A stretch of DNA of 15,111 bases from NCBI GenBank assembly GCA_019424135.1, contig JAHYZZ010000006.1, forward strand, positions 34,483 to 49,593. The letters are read 5' to 3'. Shown piece by piece: positions 1 to 6,810 of this stretch. Position 1 is the stretch's first letter; each line of letters starts with the position of its first letter. Under the pieces are notes generated by a model. That model was not told the DNA's origin. It saw only the letters and a list, made by a program, of their open reading frames with translations, and did not search any database. The translations under genes and the position numbers were made by a program. The stretch is from Lachnospiraceae bacterium. Lineage in GTDB: Bacteria; Bacillota; Clostridia; Lachnospirales; Lachnospiraceae.

Positions 1-1593
1 GAAGGCAGGATCGTGGAGATCATAGGCCATGTAAATGATCCGGGAACAGACATCATGTCAATTGTCAAGGGGTTTGATCTTCCTGTAGAATTTTCAGAGA
101 AGGTATTGAATCAGGCTGTCCGGGTGGCAAAGCCGGTAAGCGATGCAGATATGTCTGGAAGAAAAGATCTCAGAGACTGGCAGATGGTGACGATCGACGG
201 AGAGGATGCCAAGGATCTGGACGATGCGGTTTCTGTTGTGATGGAGGGGGAGGATTACCTCCTGGGCGTGCACATTGCGGACGTGACTAATTATGTACAG
301 GAAAACAGTGCCCTGGACCGGGAGGCCTATGAACGGGGAACCAGTGTGTATCTGGTGGACCGGGTGATTCCGATGCTTCCCCATACCTTGTCAAATGGAA
401 TCTGCTCCTTGAATGCAGGAGAGGATCGTCTGGCTTTAAGCTGTATCATGAGAATCAATCCTTCCGGCCGGGTTATCGATCATGAGATTGCAGAGACAGT
501 GATCCATGTAGATCAGAGGATGACATATACCAGTGTGAATAAGATCTTGGAGGATGAAGATGCCGGGGAGATGGAGAAGTATCAGGAGCTGGTACCGATG
601 TTTCAGCGGATGGGAGAACTGTCTTTGCTGATCCGCAGGCGCAGACACCAGAGAGGATCCATTGATTTTGATTTTCCAGAAACGAAGATGATCCTGGATG
701 AGAAAGGAAAACCGCTGGAATTAAAGCCTTATGAAAGAAATACGGCGACCCGCCTCATCGAAGATTTTATGTTGCTGGCCAATGAAACTGTGGCAGAAGA
801 TTATTATTGGCAGGAAGTTCCGTTTTTATACCGTACTCATGAGGCTCCGGATGAGGAAAAAATCCGTGCGCTTGCCACTTTTATTAATAATTTCGGGTAT
901 TCCATGCATATTGGAGTCAATGAAGTGCGCCCCAAGGAGATACAGAAGCTGCTTGCAAAAGTGGAAGGAACTTTGGAGGAACCTTTGATTTCCAGACTGG
1001 CATTAAGATCCATGAAACAGGCCAGGTATACAGCGGAAAATACAGGACATTTTGGACTGGCGGCAAAATACTATACGCATTTTACCTCGCCGATCCGTCG
1101 GTATCCTGATCTTCAGATTCATCGGATCATCAAGGATCATCTGCGAGGTCGCTTGAATCAAAAGAAAATGGAACATTATCAGTCGATCCTTCCGGAAGTG
1201 GCAAAGCATTCCAGTGAGATGGAACGAAGAGCCGATGAGGCAGAACGGGAAACAGTGAAGCTGAAAAAAGCGGAATATATGAAGGAGCGCCTGGGCCATG
1301 TATATGAGGGTGTGATTTCTAGTATTACCAGGTGGGGCATGTATGTGGAGCTTCCCAACACGGTGGAAGGTTTGATTCATGTGGTGAATATGAGAGATGA
1401 TCGCTATGAATATGATGAGAGCAGATATGAAATGGCAGGCATCCATACAGGCAAACGCTATAAACTGGGACAAAAGATCAAAGTAAAAGTGGCTGGCGCA
1501 GACTGCCTGCAGCGAACCATTGATTTTGAAATATGGGAAGAAGGAGATGAGGAGTATGGCAAAGAAGAATGGCACGAAACTGATTGCGAATAA
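1..1593 (+). CDS. rnr: Ribonuclease R, 3' part (5' end outside window)
   Basis: This is a processive 3'-to-5' exoribonuclease of the RNB family that degrades structured RNA, including non-stop mRNAs released by trans-translation. The reading frame is open from the first base, so the true start lies upstream; the GTG at 13 is internal. About 530 residues are visible: the end of the cold-shock domains, the RNB catalytic domain and a C-terminal S1 domain (about 1280-1540). The catalytic aspartate pattern D-x5-D-x-DD is seen in DGEDAKDLDD at codons 196-225. Further RNB signatures are HIADVTNYV and HFTSPIRRYPDL. The C-terminal tail after S1 is short and acidic rather than the long basic tail of the E. 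coli enzyme. Its last 38 bases overlap smpB, which suggests co-transcription and coupled translation. Identification is firm from the motifs. Confidence 0.96.
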   Translation, partial: EGRIVEIIGHVNDPGTDIMSIVKGFDLPVEFSEKVLNQAVRVAKPVSDADMSGRKDLRDWQMVTIDGEDAKDLDDAVSVVMEGEDYLLGVHIADVTNYVQENSALDREAYERGTSVYLVDRVIPMLPHTLSNGICSLNAGEDRLALSCIMRINPSGRVIDHEIAETVIHVDQRMTYTSVNKILEDEDAGEMEKYQELVPMFQRMGELSLLIRRRRHQRGSIDFDFPETKMILDEKGKPLELKPYERNTATRLIEDFMLLANETVAEDYYWQEVPFLYRTHEAPDEEKIRALATFINNFGYSMHIGVNEVRPKEIQKLLAKVEGTLEEPLISRLALRSMKQARYTAENTGHFGLAAKYYTHFTSPIRRYPDLQIHRIIKDHLRGRLNQKKMEHYQSILPEVAKHSSEMERRADEAERETVKLKKAEYMKERLGHVYEGVISSITRWGMYVELPNTVEGLIHVVNMRDDRYEYDESRYEMAGIHTGKRYKLGQKIKVKVAGADCLQRTIDFEIWEEGDEEYGKEEWHETDCE

Positions 1594-2026
1594 TAAAAAG
1601 GCATATCATGACTATTTTATACTGGAGACCTACGAGGCAGGAATTGCTCTGCATGGGACAGAGGTAAAGTCTCTTCGGATGGGAAAATGCAGCATTAAGG
1701 AGGCTTTTATCCGTGTCGAAAATGAGGAAGTCTATGTTTACGGGATGCATATCAGCCCTTATGAAAAAGGAAATATTTTCAACAAGGACCCCTTGCGAGT
1801 CCGCAAACTTCTTCTTCATAAATATGAGATCCGAAAGCTTCTTGGAAAGACAAAAGAAAAAGGAATGACTCTGGTGCCGCTGAAAGTATATTTAAAGGAT
1901 AGCCTGGTGAAGGTTGAGATCGGGCTGGCAAAGGGAAAGAAACTATACGATAAACGACAGGACATCGCAAAAAAGGATCAGCAAAGAGAGGCGCAAAGGG
2001 ACTTTAAAGTGCGCAATTTCGGGTAA
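1556..2026 (+). CDS. smpB: SsrA-binding protein SmpB
   Basis: SmpB binds the tRNA-like domain of tmRNA and brings it to ribosomes stalled without a stop codon. The 156-residue length is typical. It has the OB-fold core with HGTEVKSLR (residues 33-41) and the conserved basic C-terminal segment GKKLYDKRQDIAKKD (about 127-141), which enters the empty mRNA channel. The frame stays open further upstream, but the ATG at 1556 is chosen because AAGGAG sits nine bases before it at 1541-1546 and because SmpB proteins normally begin with a short MAKK-type sequence. The gene starts inside the end of rnr in another frame, overlapping by 38 bases. Its RNA partner ssrA lies about 4.8 kb downstream on the same strand. 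There is no sign of damage. Confidence 0.97.
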   Translation: MAKKNGTKLIANNKKAYHDYFILETYEAGIALHGTEVKSLRMGKCSIKEAFIRVENEEVYVYGMHISPYEKGNIFNKDPLRVRKLLLHKYEIRKLLGKTKEKGMTLVPLKVYLKDSLVKVEIGLAKGKKLYDKRQDIAKKDQQREAQRDFKVRNFG

Positions 2027-2038
2027 AGGAGGAGAAGG

Positions 2039-2284
2039 ATGGTACCTACAAAGAAAGAGGATTTACGTAATCTGGTGACAGAGACGACGAAAGAAGTATA
2101 TGAGGAACTGACGCCTCATCTTGTTCAGCTTATTCATCAGACCCAGCGCAATACGGCGTTGACAGATGCACAGAAACAGGATGAGATTTCCATACATATG
2201 ATGGGCTATGTGAAATCCTGTACGAATGAAATTATCATAGAAGTACTGGCAGAGATTCTGGGATTGGAGGAAGAAGAGGAATAA
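2039..2284 (+). CDS. Small acidic-tailed protein of unknown function downstream of smpB
   Basis: This 81-residue protein is not a family I recognise. The ATG at 2039 has a strong site (AAAGGAGG) that overlaps the smpB stop codon, so translation is probably coupled to smpB. The sequence looks largely helical, with charged N-terminal and central segments (KKEDLRNLVTETTKEVYEEL), no membrane segment, no signal peptide, one cysteine and no zinc motif. It ends in a run of five glutamates after a hydrophobic helix (IIIEVLAEILGL). The good ribosome binding site, clean operon spacing and a hairpin just after the stop support a real gene. Its place as third gene after rnr and smpB hints at a role near RNA or ribosome quality control, but that is only inference from position. 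Confidence 0.8.
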   Translation: MVPTKKEDLRNLVTETTKEVYEELTPHLVQLIHQTQRNTALTDAQKQDEISIHMMGYVKSCTNEIIIEVLAEILGLEEEEE

Positions 2285-2294
2285 AAGCAAAAAT

Positions 2295-2324
2295 ACAGAC
2301 CGGCAGATGTATCTGCCGGTCTGT
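2295..2324. terminator. Shared bidirectional hairpin terminator between the smpB operon and hsp20 genes
   Basis: This is a perfect 13-bp stem (ACAGACCGGCAGA pairing with TCTGCCGGTCTGT) with a TGTA loop, placed between convergent genes. Read on the - strand, the stem is followed by ATTTTTGCTTTT, a good U-tract for ending the hsp20 transcript. Read on the + strand the following bases (TGTAATAG) are poor in T, so termination of the rnr-smpB transcript there would be weaker. Confidence 0.88.
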
Positions 2325-2337
2325 TGTAATAGGGGGA

Positions 2338-2763
2338 TTACTCAATCGTAATCAACTTAGGCTGCTCTTCTTGTTTTTCCACTTCTTTTGGAATCTGTAG
2401 TGTCAGAACACCGTCTTTGAATGCAGCCTTGATGTCTTCCTGTGTGATTTCATCGCCTACGTAGAACCGTCTGTTGCAGGTTCCAGTGTAACGTTCTTTG
2501 TGGATGCATTTTCCACGGGCATCTTTTTCTTCTTTTGTTTCATTTTTATGAGCGGTAATCGTCAGATAGCCATCTTTCAGGTCGGCCTTAATCTCTTCCT
2601 TGGCATATCCTGGCAGCTCCATTTCAACAAGATAGTTTCCGTCTTTTTCATGGATGTCCGTCTTCATTACCTGAGTGGATGTACCGTCATAAGAACGGGT
2701 AAAAAACGGGTCGTTAAACATATCATCAAATAAACTATTAAATCCTCTGTTTGCAAGTAACAT
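2338..2763 (-). CDS. hsp20: Small heat-shock protein, Hsp20/alpha-crystallin family (second gene of pair)
   Basis: This is an ATP-independent holdase that binds unfolding proteins and keeps them refoldable. It has 141 residues. The alpha-crystallin domain spans about residues 32-128 and has the family's LPG turn (50-52) and A-x-x-x-x-GVL motif (AFKDGVL, 114-120). The C-terminal ITI (138-140) is the I-x-I anchor used in oligomer assembly. The N-terminal arm is short and Phe-rich (FNSLFDDMFNDPFF), as in clostridial Hsp18-like proteins. GGGAGGT precedes the start codon at a normal distance. It lies 88 bases downstream of a second Hsp20 gene in the same direction and has no obvious CIRCE of its own, so it is probably read from the upstream promoter. 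A weak hairpin with CGGGG/CCCCG arms lies in the gap (about 2824-2845) and may reduce read-through. Confidence 0.95.
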   Translation of the reverse strand: MLLANRGFNSLFDDMFNDPFFTRSYDGTSTQVMKTDIHEKDGNYLVEMELPGYAKEEIKADLKDGYLTITAHKNETKEEKDARGKCIHKERYTGTCNRRFYVGDEITQEDIKAAFKDGVLTLQIPKEVEKQEEQPKLITIE

Positions 2764-2851
2764 AACACATACCTCCCTGGTTTTATCTATTTCTATTTGT
2801 TATCTGTTTCATTTTTATGTGATCGGGGAAAAAGAATTGTCCCCGTTATTT

Positions 2852-3313
2852 TTAACCTTCGATGGCGATTGATTTCTTTTCTTCTACTGCTTTTGCATCC
2901 TTCTTTGGAATGCTCAGTCTAAGAATACCATTTTTGAATTTTGCTTTGATCTCTTCTTCTTTGATACCGTCTCCGACGTAAAAGCTTCTCTGCATAGCTC
3001 CCGCATACCGCTCTCTACGGATATATTTTCCTTTTTTGTTTTCTTTATCTTTATCCAGACCTTTTGCGGCGGAAATGGTCAGATAACCGTCATTAAGTTG
3101 TACATTGATCTCATCCTTTTTAAATCCTGGAAGATCGATGTCTAATTCATAACCTTCATCGTGTTCCCGGATATCTGTCTTCATCATATTTTTTGCATGT
3201 TTACCATATAATGGGTTTTTCCGGCCCCAGAATTTCTTTTCAAAGTTGTCAAACGGGAAATCCATCCAATCATCATCAAATAAGTTTTCTCCAAAAATAC
3301 TAGGCATCATCAT
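2852..3313 (-). CDS. hsp20: Small heat-shock protein, Hsp20/alpha-crystallin family (first gene of pair)
   Basis: This is a second holdase-type small heat-shock protein of 153 residues, similar to but clearly diverged from its neighbour. The alpha-crystallin domain covers about residues 43-138, with LPGF (61-64) and AKFKNGIL (124-131). The C-terminal IAI (149-151) is the I-x-I oligomer anchor. Its N-terminal arm is rich in Asp, Phe and Trp. Three Met codons follow one another at the start. The first (complement of 3311-3313) is chosen because the AGGAG at complement 3323-3327 is nine bases away. It is the first gene after the CIRCE-controlled promoter at 3478-3506, so HrcA repression and heat induction are expected. 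The pair may form mixed oligomers, as E. coli IbpA and IbpB do, but that is inference. Confidence 0.95.
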   Translation of the reverse strand: MMMPSIFGENLFDDDWMDFPFDNFEKKFWGRKNPLYGKHAKNMMKTDIREHDEGYELDIDLPGFKKDEINVQLNDGYLTISAAKGLDKDKENKKGKYIRRERYAGAMQRSFYVGDGIKEEEIKAKFKNGILRLSIPKKDAKAVEEKKSIAIEG

Positions 3314-3471
3314 AAGTCATTTCTCCTTTCATGTTTTACACATCAAATTTAAACTTTTTATGAGCTGCTTTCACAGCTGCCATCAGCACTCTTGAAGTTG
3401 TCTCAAGTGTTGTAAGCAAATGAAAAACTTAGGAGTTAGGATTCTAAATCTGATCCATCTTCCTTTGTTCT
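3314..3471 (-). promoter_or_regulatory. Long 5' leader of the hsp20 transcript
   Basis: From the predicted start (about 3471) to the first Hsp20 codon there are about 158 nt, long for a heat-shock gene that already has an operator. An imperfect hairpin is visible around 3386-3408 (CTTGA pairing with TCAAG). A 15-codon ORF lies at complement 3336-3383. No sequence clearly pairs with the AGGAG ribosome binding site, so an RNA thermometer is not supported. Confidence 0.45.
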
Positions 3472-3477
3472 ATCTGT

Positions 3478-3506
3478 ACTATAGCACTGGTTGTTAGCAC
3501 TGTCAA
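3478..3506 (-). promoter_or_regulatory. Sigma-A promoter of the hsp20 pair
   Basis: On the - strand a perfect -35 box TTGACA (complement of 3501-3506) and a -10 box TATAGT (complement of 3478-3483) are separated by exactly 17 bases. A/T-tract DNA at 3521-3538 lies just upstream and could act as an UP element. The -35 box falls inside the CIRCE element, so bound HrcA would block RNA polymerase directly. Confidence 0.88.
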
Positions 3507-3520
3507 TAGGTGAGTGCTAA
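3494..3520. promoter_or_regulatory. CIRCE operator (HrcA binding site)
   Basis: The left arm is TTAGCACTG and the right arm GAGTGCTAA, with a 9-base spacer. This matches the CIRCE consensus (TTAGCACTC-N9-GAGTGCTAA) at all but the last base of one arm. That mismatch is the base that completes TTGACA on the - strand. CIRCE is bound by the HrcA repressor, whose activity depends on GroEL, so the downstream Hsp20 genes should be switched on by heat and misfolded protein. A further half-site, TAGCACTG, lies at 3482-3489. Confidence 0.95.
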
Positions 3521-3807
3521 TTTTTTAAAAATTTTTTGGACACCCGAGAATATAACCCACATACTCACTTAACATGACCAGGAGAGACTGATTCTTAGGA
3601 TCGCCAGGCCATTGCCCGAAGTAAAAAATATATTGTAAATGAAATGGAATAGCCCAGAAAAGAAGGAACCGAAGGCTTTTTTTGTGGAGGCTGTCTTTCC
3701 CTTTAGAAGAAAAATATGATGAAATCTGTGACGAGATATGGTATATTTATTGCTAAAAAGAAGTCAGAATTTTAGACCTAGTCACTGTTTAGAAAAGGAG
3801 CAGAACA
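3521..3807. other. Gene-free intergenic stretch between hsp20 promoter and ACT-domain gene
   Basis: Apart from the A/T tract at 3521-3538 this stretch holds no convincing gene. Small local stems are visible at about 3590-3602 (GATTC/GGATC) and 3608-3617 (GGC/GCC). AGCC at 3650-3653 can pair with GGCT at 3674-3677 just before a run of seven T, a weak terminator shape. A possible -10 box TATGAT at 3715-3720 lacks a good -35. No riboswitch class could be matched. It should contain the promoter of the ACT-UPF0210 pair. Confidence 0.5.
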
Positions 3808-4080
3808 ATGAAGAAGACAATTATTACCGTAGTAGGAAAAGACACCGTAGGCATCATCGCAAAGGTATGTACATATCTGGCAGAGAACAAGGTAAATATT
3901 CTGGATATTTCTCAGACTATTGTAGACGGATATTTTAATATGATGATGATCACGGATACCAGTTTGTCCCCGAAAAAACTGGATACGCTTTCAAAAGAAC
4001 TAGAAGAAGTGGGAAAAGAGATTGGTGTGACAGTACATGCACAGCATGAGGATATTTTTACAAAAATGCATCGTATTTGA
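3808..4080 (+). CDS. ACT-domain protein, UPF0237 family
   Basis: The 90-residue protein is a single ACT domain, a small fold that usually binds amino acids and regulates a partner. It opens with the ACT-type strand and turn MKKTIITVVGKDTVGIIAKV (residues 1-20), followed by a helix and the NILDISQTIVDGYFNMMMI strands (30-48). It is a stand-alone domain with no enzyme part, like GcvR-type or UPF0237 proteins. The start has AAAAGGAG seven bases before it. The next gene, a UPF0210 protein, starts 35 bases after the stop. This pairing is widely conserved in bacteria and archaea (family knowledge), so the ACT protein is probably a regulatory or structural partner of UPF0210. The ligand is unknown and cannot be read from the sequence. 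Confidence 0.92.
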   Translation: MKKTIITVVGKDTVGIIAKVCTYLAENKVNILDISQTIVDGYFNMMMITDTSLSPKKLDTLSKELEEVGKEIGVTVHAQHEDIFTKMHRI

Positions 4081-4115
4081 ATGAGGCAGCCAGGAGAAAG
4101 GACAGGTAAAGATTT

Positions 4116-5480
4116 ATGATAAATATGTATGAGGTCAATGAGACGAATAAAATGATTGAACAGGAAAATCTGGATGTGCGTACGATTACACTTGGTATCA
4201 GTCTTTTGGACTGTATTGATTCTGATCTGCAGCAGGTGAACCGGAAAATATATGAGAAGATTACCGGTCTTGCCGGTCATCTGGTGGAGACAGGGGATGA
4301 GATCTCCAGAGAGTATGGAGTTCCGGTGGTAAATAAGAGAATCTCTGTTACACCGATTGCCTTGGTAGGTGGCGCATCCTGTAAGTCTACTGAAGATTTT
4401 GTGACTCTGGCTCAGACTTTAGATAAAGCAGCGAAAGAAGTAGGGGTAAACTTTATCGGCGGCTACAGTGCTACCGTGGCGAAGGGAATGACTAAGGCTG
4501 ATGAACTGTTGATCCGTTCTATTCCCAAGGCTTTGTCATGCACAGAACGTGTATGCAGTTCTATCAACCTGGGCTCTACCAAAACCGGTATTAATATGGA
4601 TGCAGTACGTTTGATGGGTGATATTGTCCTGGATACCGCGAAGGCAACCGCAGATCAGGATTCCCTGGGCTGTGCCAAGCTGGTGGTGTTCTGTAATGCT
4701 CCGGATGATAATCCCTTTATGGCCGGAGCTTTCCACGGTGTCACGGAAGCGGATGCAATTATTAATGTCGGTGTTTCCGGCCCTGGAGTTGTGAAGACTG
4801 CATTGGAAAGAGTCCGGGGGGAGAATTTTGAGGTGCTGTGCGAGACGATTAAGAAAACAGCTTTTAAAGTGACCAGAGTGGGACAGTTGGTGGCTCAGGA
4901 AGCATCTAAACGTCTGGGGATCCCTTTTGGAATTGTGGATCTTTCTCTTGCCCCAACACCTGCTATCGGCGACAGTGTGGCAGATATCCTTCATGAGATC
5001 GGTGTAGAGTATGCAGGAGCTCCGGGAACGACAGCGGCCCTTGCTCTCCTTAATGATCAGGTAAAGAAAGGCGGGGTGATGGCCTCTTCTTACGTGGGAG
5101 GATTAAGCGGTGCTTTTATTCCTGTCAGTGAAGACCAGGGGATGATCGATGCCGTGCGTGCAAATGCTCTGACAATAGAGAAATTGGAGGCCATGACCTG
5201 TGTCTGCTCCGTAGGACTGGATATGATTGCGATTCCCGGGGATACCAAGGCTACAACCATTGCAGGAATCATTGCCGATGAATGTGCTATCGGTATGGTG
5301 AACCAGAAGACTACCGCTGTCCGTCTGATCCCGGTAATCGGAAAAGGAGTGGGAGAGACTGTAGAATTTGGAGGACTTTTGGGATATGCACCGATTATGC
5401 CGGTTCATTCTTATTCCTGTGATAACTTTGTAAACCGGGGTGGTAGGATTCCGGCTCCTATCCATAGTTTTAAAAACTAA
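4116..5480 (+). CDS. UPF0210 (DUF711, PFL-like) family protein
   Basis: The 454-residue protein belongs to UPF0210/DUF711, recognised from the N-terminal LDVRTITLGISLLDC segment and the glycine-rich C-terminal part with SSYVGGLSGAFIPVSEDQGM and GLLGYAPIMPVHSY. The family is structurally related to the pyruvate formate-lyase barrel, but no glycyl-radical motif is recognisable here and its biochemical role is unknown. No signal peptide or obvious membrane helix is present, so it is probably cytosolic. The ATG at 4116 is used; a second in-frame ATG at 4125 cannot be excluded because the upstream AGG-rich sequence (4092-4106) is not ideally spaced for either. The ACT-domain gene lies immediately upstream. 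The downstream gene converges, with 29 bases between stops and no strong terminator. Confidence 0.92.
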   Translation: MINMYEVNETNKMIEQENLDVRTITLGISLLDCIDSDLQQVNRKIYEKITGLAGHLVETGDEISREYGVPVVNKRISVTPIALVGGASCKSTEDFVTLAQTLDKAAKEVGVNFIGGYSATVAKGMTKADELLIRSIPKALSCTERVCSSINLGSTKTGINMDAVRLMGDIVLDTAKATADQDSLGCAKLVVFCNAPDDNPFMAGAFHGVTEADAIINVGVSGPGVVKTALERVRGENFEVLCETIKKTAFKVTRVGQLVAQEASKRLGIPFGIVDLSLAPTPAIGDSVADILHEIGVEYAGAPGTTAALALLNDQVKKGGVMASSYVGGLSGAFIPVSEDQGMIDAVRANALTIEKLEAMTCVCSVGLDMIAIPGDTKATTIAGIIADECAIGMVNQKTTAVRLIPVIGKGVGETVEFGGLLGYAPIMPVHSYSCDNFVNRGGRIPAPIHSFKN

Positions 5481-5509
5481 AGATATAAACAGGGGTTATT
5501 TCCCATGGA

Positions 5510-6625
5510 TCAGCACTCTGTTTTTGTACGTTTCTTATCCTCGGATTCACGATCGGTAAGTCTGAAGATTTTGATGGTTCCTGTACGGTTTAGGTGCATT
5601 AGAAGTGACAGCCCGATGGGAAATCCGAACAGTCCCACCACGCCAAATAGCTGGACCCCGGCAAACATACAGACCAATGTGACCACCGGGTGGAGGCCGA
5701 TCTGGCTTCCCACAATTTTAGGCTCAATAATATTCCGGACAATGGTAATAAAAAGATACAGACCGAAAAGCTTAATGGCCATGGAAAAATCACCCAGCAC
5801 AGCTGTAATTAATGCCCAGGGGATCATAATGCCTCCGGTGCCTAGAACCGGCAGGATGTCAAAAATTGCGATGCCCAAGGCAACCAGGAATGCATAGTTG
5901 ACTTTAAACAAAGAAAGTCCGATAAATAATTCCACAAAAGTGATACTCATGATCAGAGCATAAGACCGGATACAAACGAACAAGGTCCCGACGATATACT
6001 CTTTGACCTGCAGAAAAATGTCCCGTGCCCATCCATTTAACTGGCGCATACAGAATGCGGTCAGACGGTCATAGTCCATGGAAATAAAGAAGGTGGAAAT
6101 GACCATCAACAGTAGCTTGATAAATAACATTGGAAGAGAAGAAGCGATACTGGAAATGGCTTCCATACTGGTTAATGAAAGGTTGGACACCAGGCTTCGC
6201 AAAGACTGCATGAACTGGCTCCACAGGTAGTCGACAGTGTCCAGAATCTGGGGATCTGCCTGCTCAAGAGCCCGTTCCAGTTCGTCAAAAAGATCGGTCA
6301 TGACCGGATTGGCATAGAGCCGGAAAATCTGAGGAAGCCTCTGGACCAGATCCGTTATAAAGGAGAAAGCCCGGATGCTTGCCAAAACTAAAAACATTCC
6401 AATGGTTCCGTAGAAAAGAAGAACCAGAACAATGGCGACTGCGCGCTTGGAAAGTCCGGTCTTTTTCGCGATAAAACGGATGGGATGTTTTAGAATATAA
6501 GAAATAAAAAGTGCCGCGACAAAAGGAAAGAGAAGAGTCAAAGCAAACTGCAGACCCAGAAAGATCGCGACGATAATAATTGCAAAATATAAAAAATTTA
6601 TAATAAATGTTTTTCGTTTTTCCAT
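5510..6625 (-). CDS. ytvI: Sporulation-type integral membrane protein YtvI (AI-2E transporter-like family)
   Basis: This 371-residue polytopic membrane protein is of the AI-2E/PerM-like family, closest in my judgement to the YtvI group linked to sporulation in Bacillus and Clostridia. Two hydrophobic hairpins occupy residues about 8-45 and 62-90. A soluble amphipathic region follows (about 90-150), then a cluster of membrane helices to about 345 with the family's FDILPVLGTGGIMIPWAL and GLHPVVTLVCMFAG signatures. The C-terminus is short and charged. The start has GAGGGG about ten bases upstream. The gene is single, converging on the UPF0210 gene and divergent from ssrA. Its upstream region has a small inverted repeat (TGTAT/ATACA, 6676-6689) but no promoter I would trust, including sporulation sigma types. 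Autoinducer export is not implied, since most members are uncharacterised. Confidence 0.85.
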   Translation of the reverse strand: MEKRKTFIINFLYFAIIIVAIFLGLQFALTLLFPFVAALFISYILKHPIRFIAKKTGLSKRAVAIVLVLLFYGTIGMFLVLASIRAFSFITDLVQRLPQIFRLYANPVMTDLFDELERALEQADPQILDTVDYLWSQFMQSLRSLVSNLSLTSMEAISSIASSLPMLFIKLLLMVISTFFISMDYDRLTAFCMRQLNGWARDIFLQVKEYIVGTLFVCIRSYALIMSITFVELFIGLSLFKVNYAFLVALGIAIFDILPVLGTGGIMIPWALITAVLGDFSMAIKLFGLYLFITIVRNIIEPKIVGSQIGLHPVVTLVCMFAGVQLFGVVGLFGFPIGLSLLMHLNRTGTIKIFRLTDRESEDKKRTKTEC

Positions 6626-6759
6626 GGAAATAAGACCCCTCTTAAAATCATATTCTATCAGAAGTGACAGTATGATGTATAAAAATACACATTATTAAGC
6701 ATAACGAAGATAGAGGAAAGTGTCAACAAATGAAAAAGGATTTGAACTACTTTTTTACC

Positions 6760-6788
6760 TTGACAAGAAAAAAGGGCATGCATATAAT
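6760..6788 (+). promoter_or_regulatory. Consensus sigma-A promoter of ssrA
   Basis: TTGACA at 6760-6765 and TATAAT at 6783-6788 match the consensus at every base, with the ideal 17-base spacer. Transcription should start near 6795, about 16 bases before the mature tmRNA 5' end, leaving a short leader for RNase P to remove. Strong constitutive expression is expected, as for other tmRNA genes. Confidence 0.95.
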
Positions 6789-6810
6789 AAAACAGAACAC
6801 AAATGACCAA

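Noticed and set aside
13..15. GTG at 13 as the start of RNase R
   Set aside because: The frame is open back to base 1 and the protein at this point is already well inside RNase R; there is no ribosome binding site before it.
1003..1575. Long antisense ORF inside rnr (190 codons)
   Set aside because: It has no ribosome binding site or recognisable domain and lies wholly opposite a well-conserved gene; it is a coding shadow.
3314..3360. RNA thermometer (ROSE or fourU type) before the first hsp20 gene
   Set aside because: No U-rich or ROSE-like segment was found that pairs convincingly with the AGGAG site.
3541..3690. Riboswitch-like pieces (GGAGAGAC, CCAGGAGA, CCGAAG) resembling glycine or cobalamin aptamers
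   Set aside because: The pieces are not in the right order or spacing for either class, and the closing stems could not be drawn. A covariance-model search would decide.
5505..5897. ORF of 130 codons on the + strand opposite the ytvI-like gene
   Set aside because: The opposite strand encodes a clear membrane protein with family motifs; the + strand product has no recognisable features.
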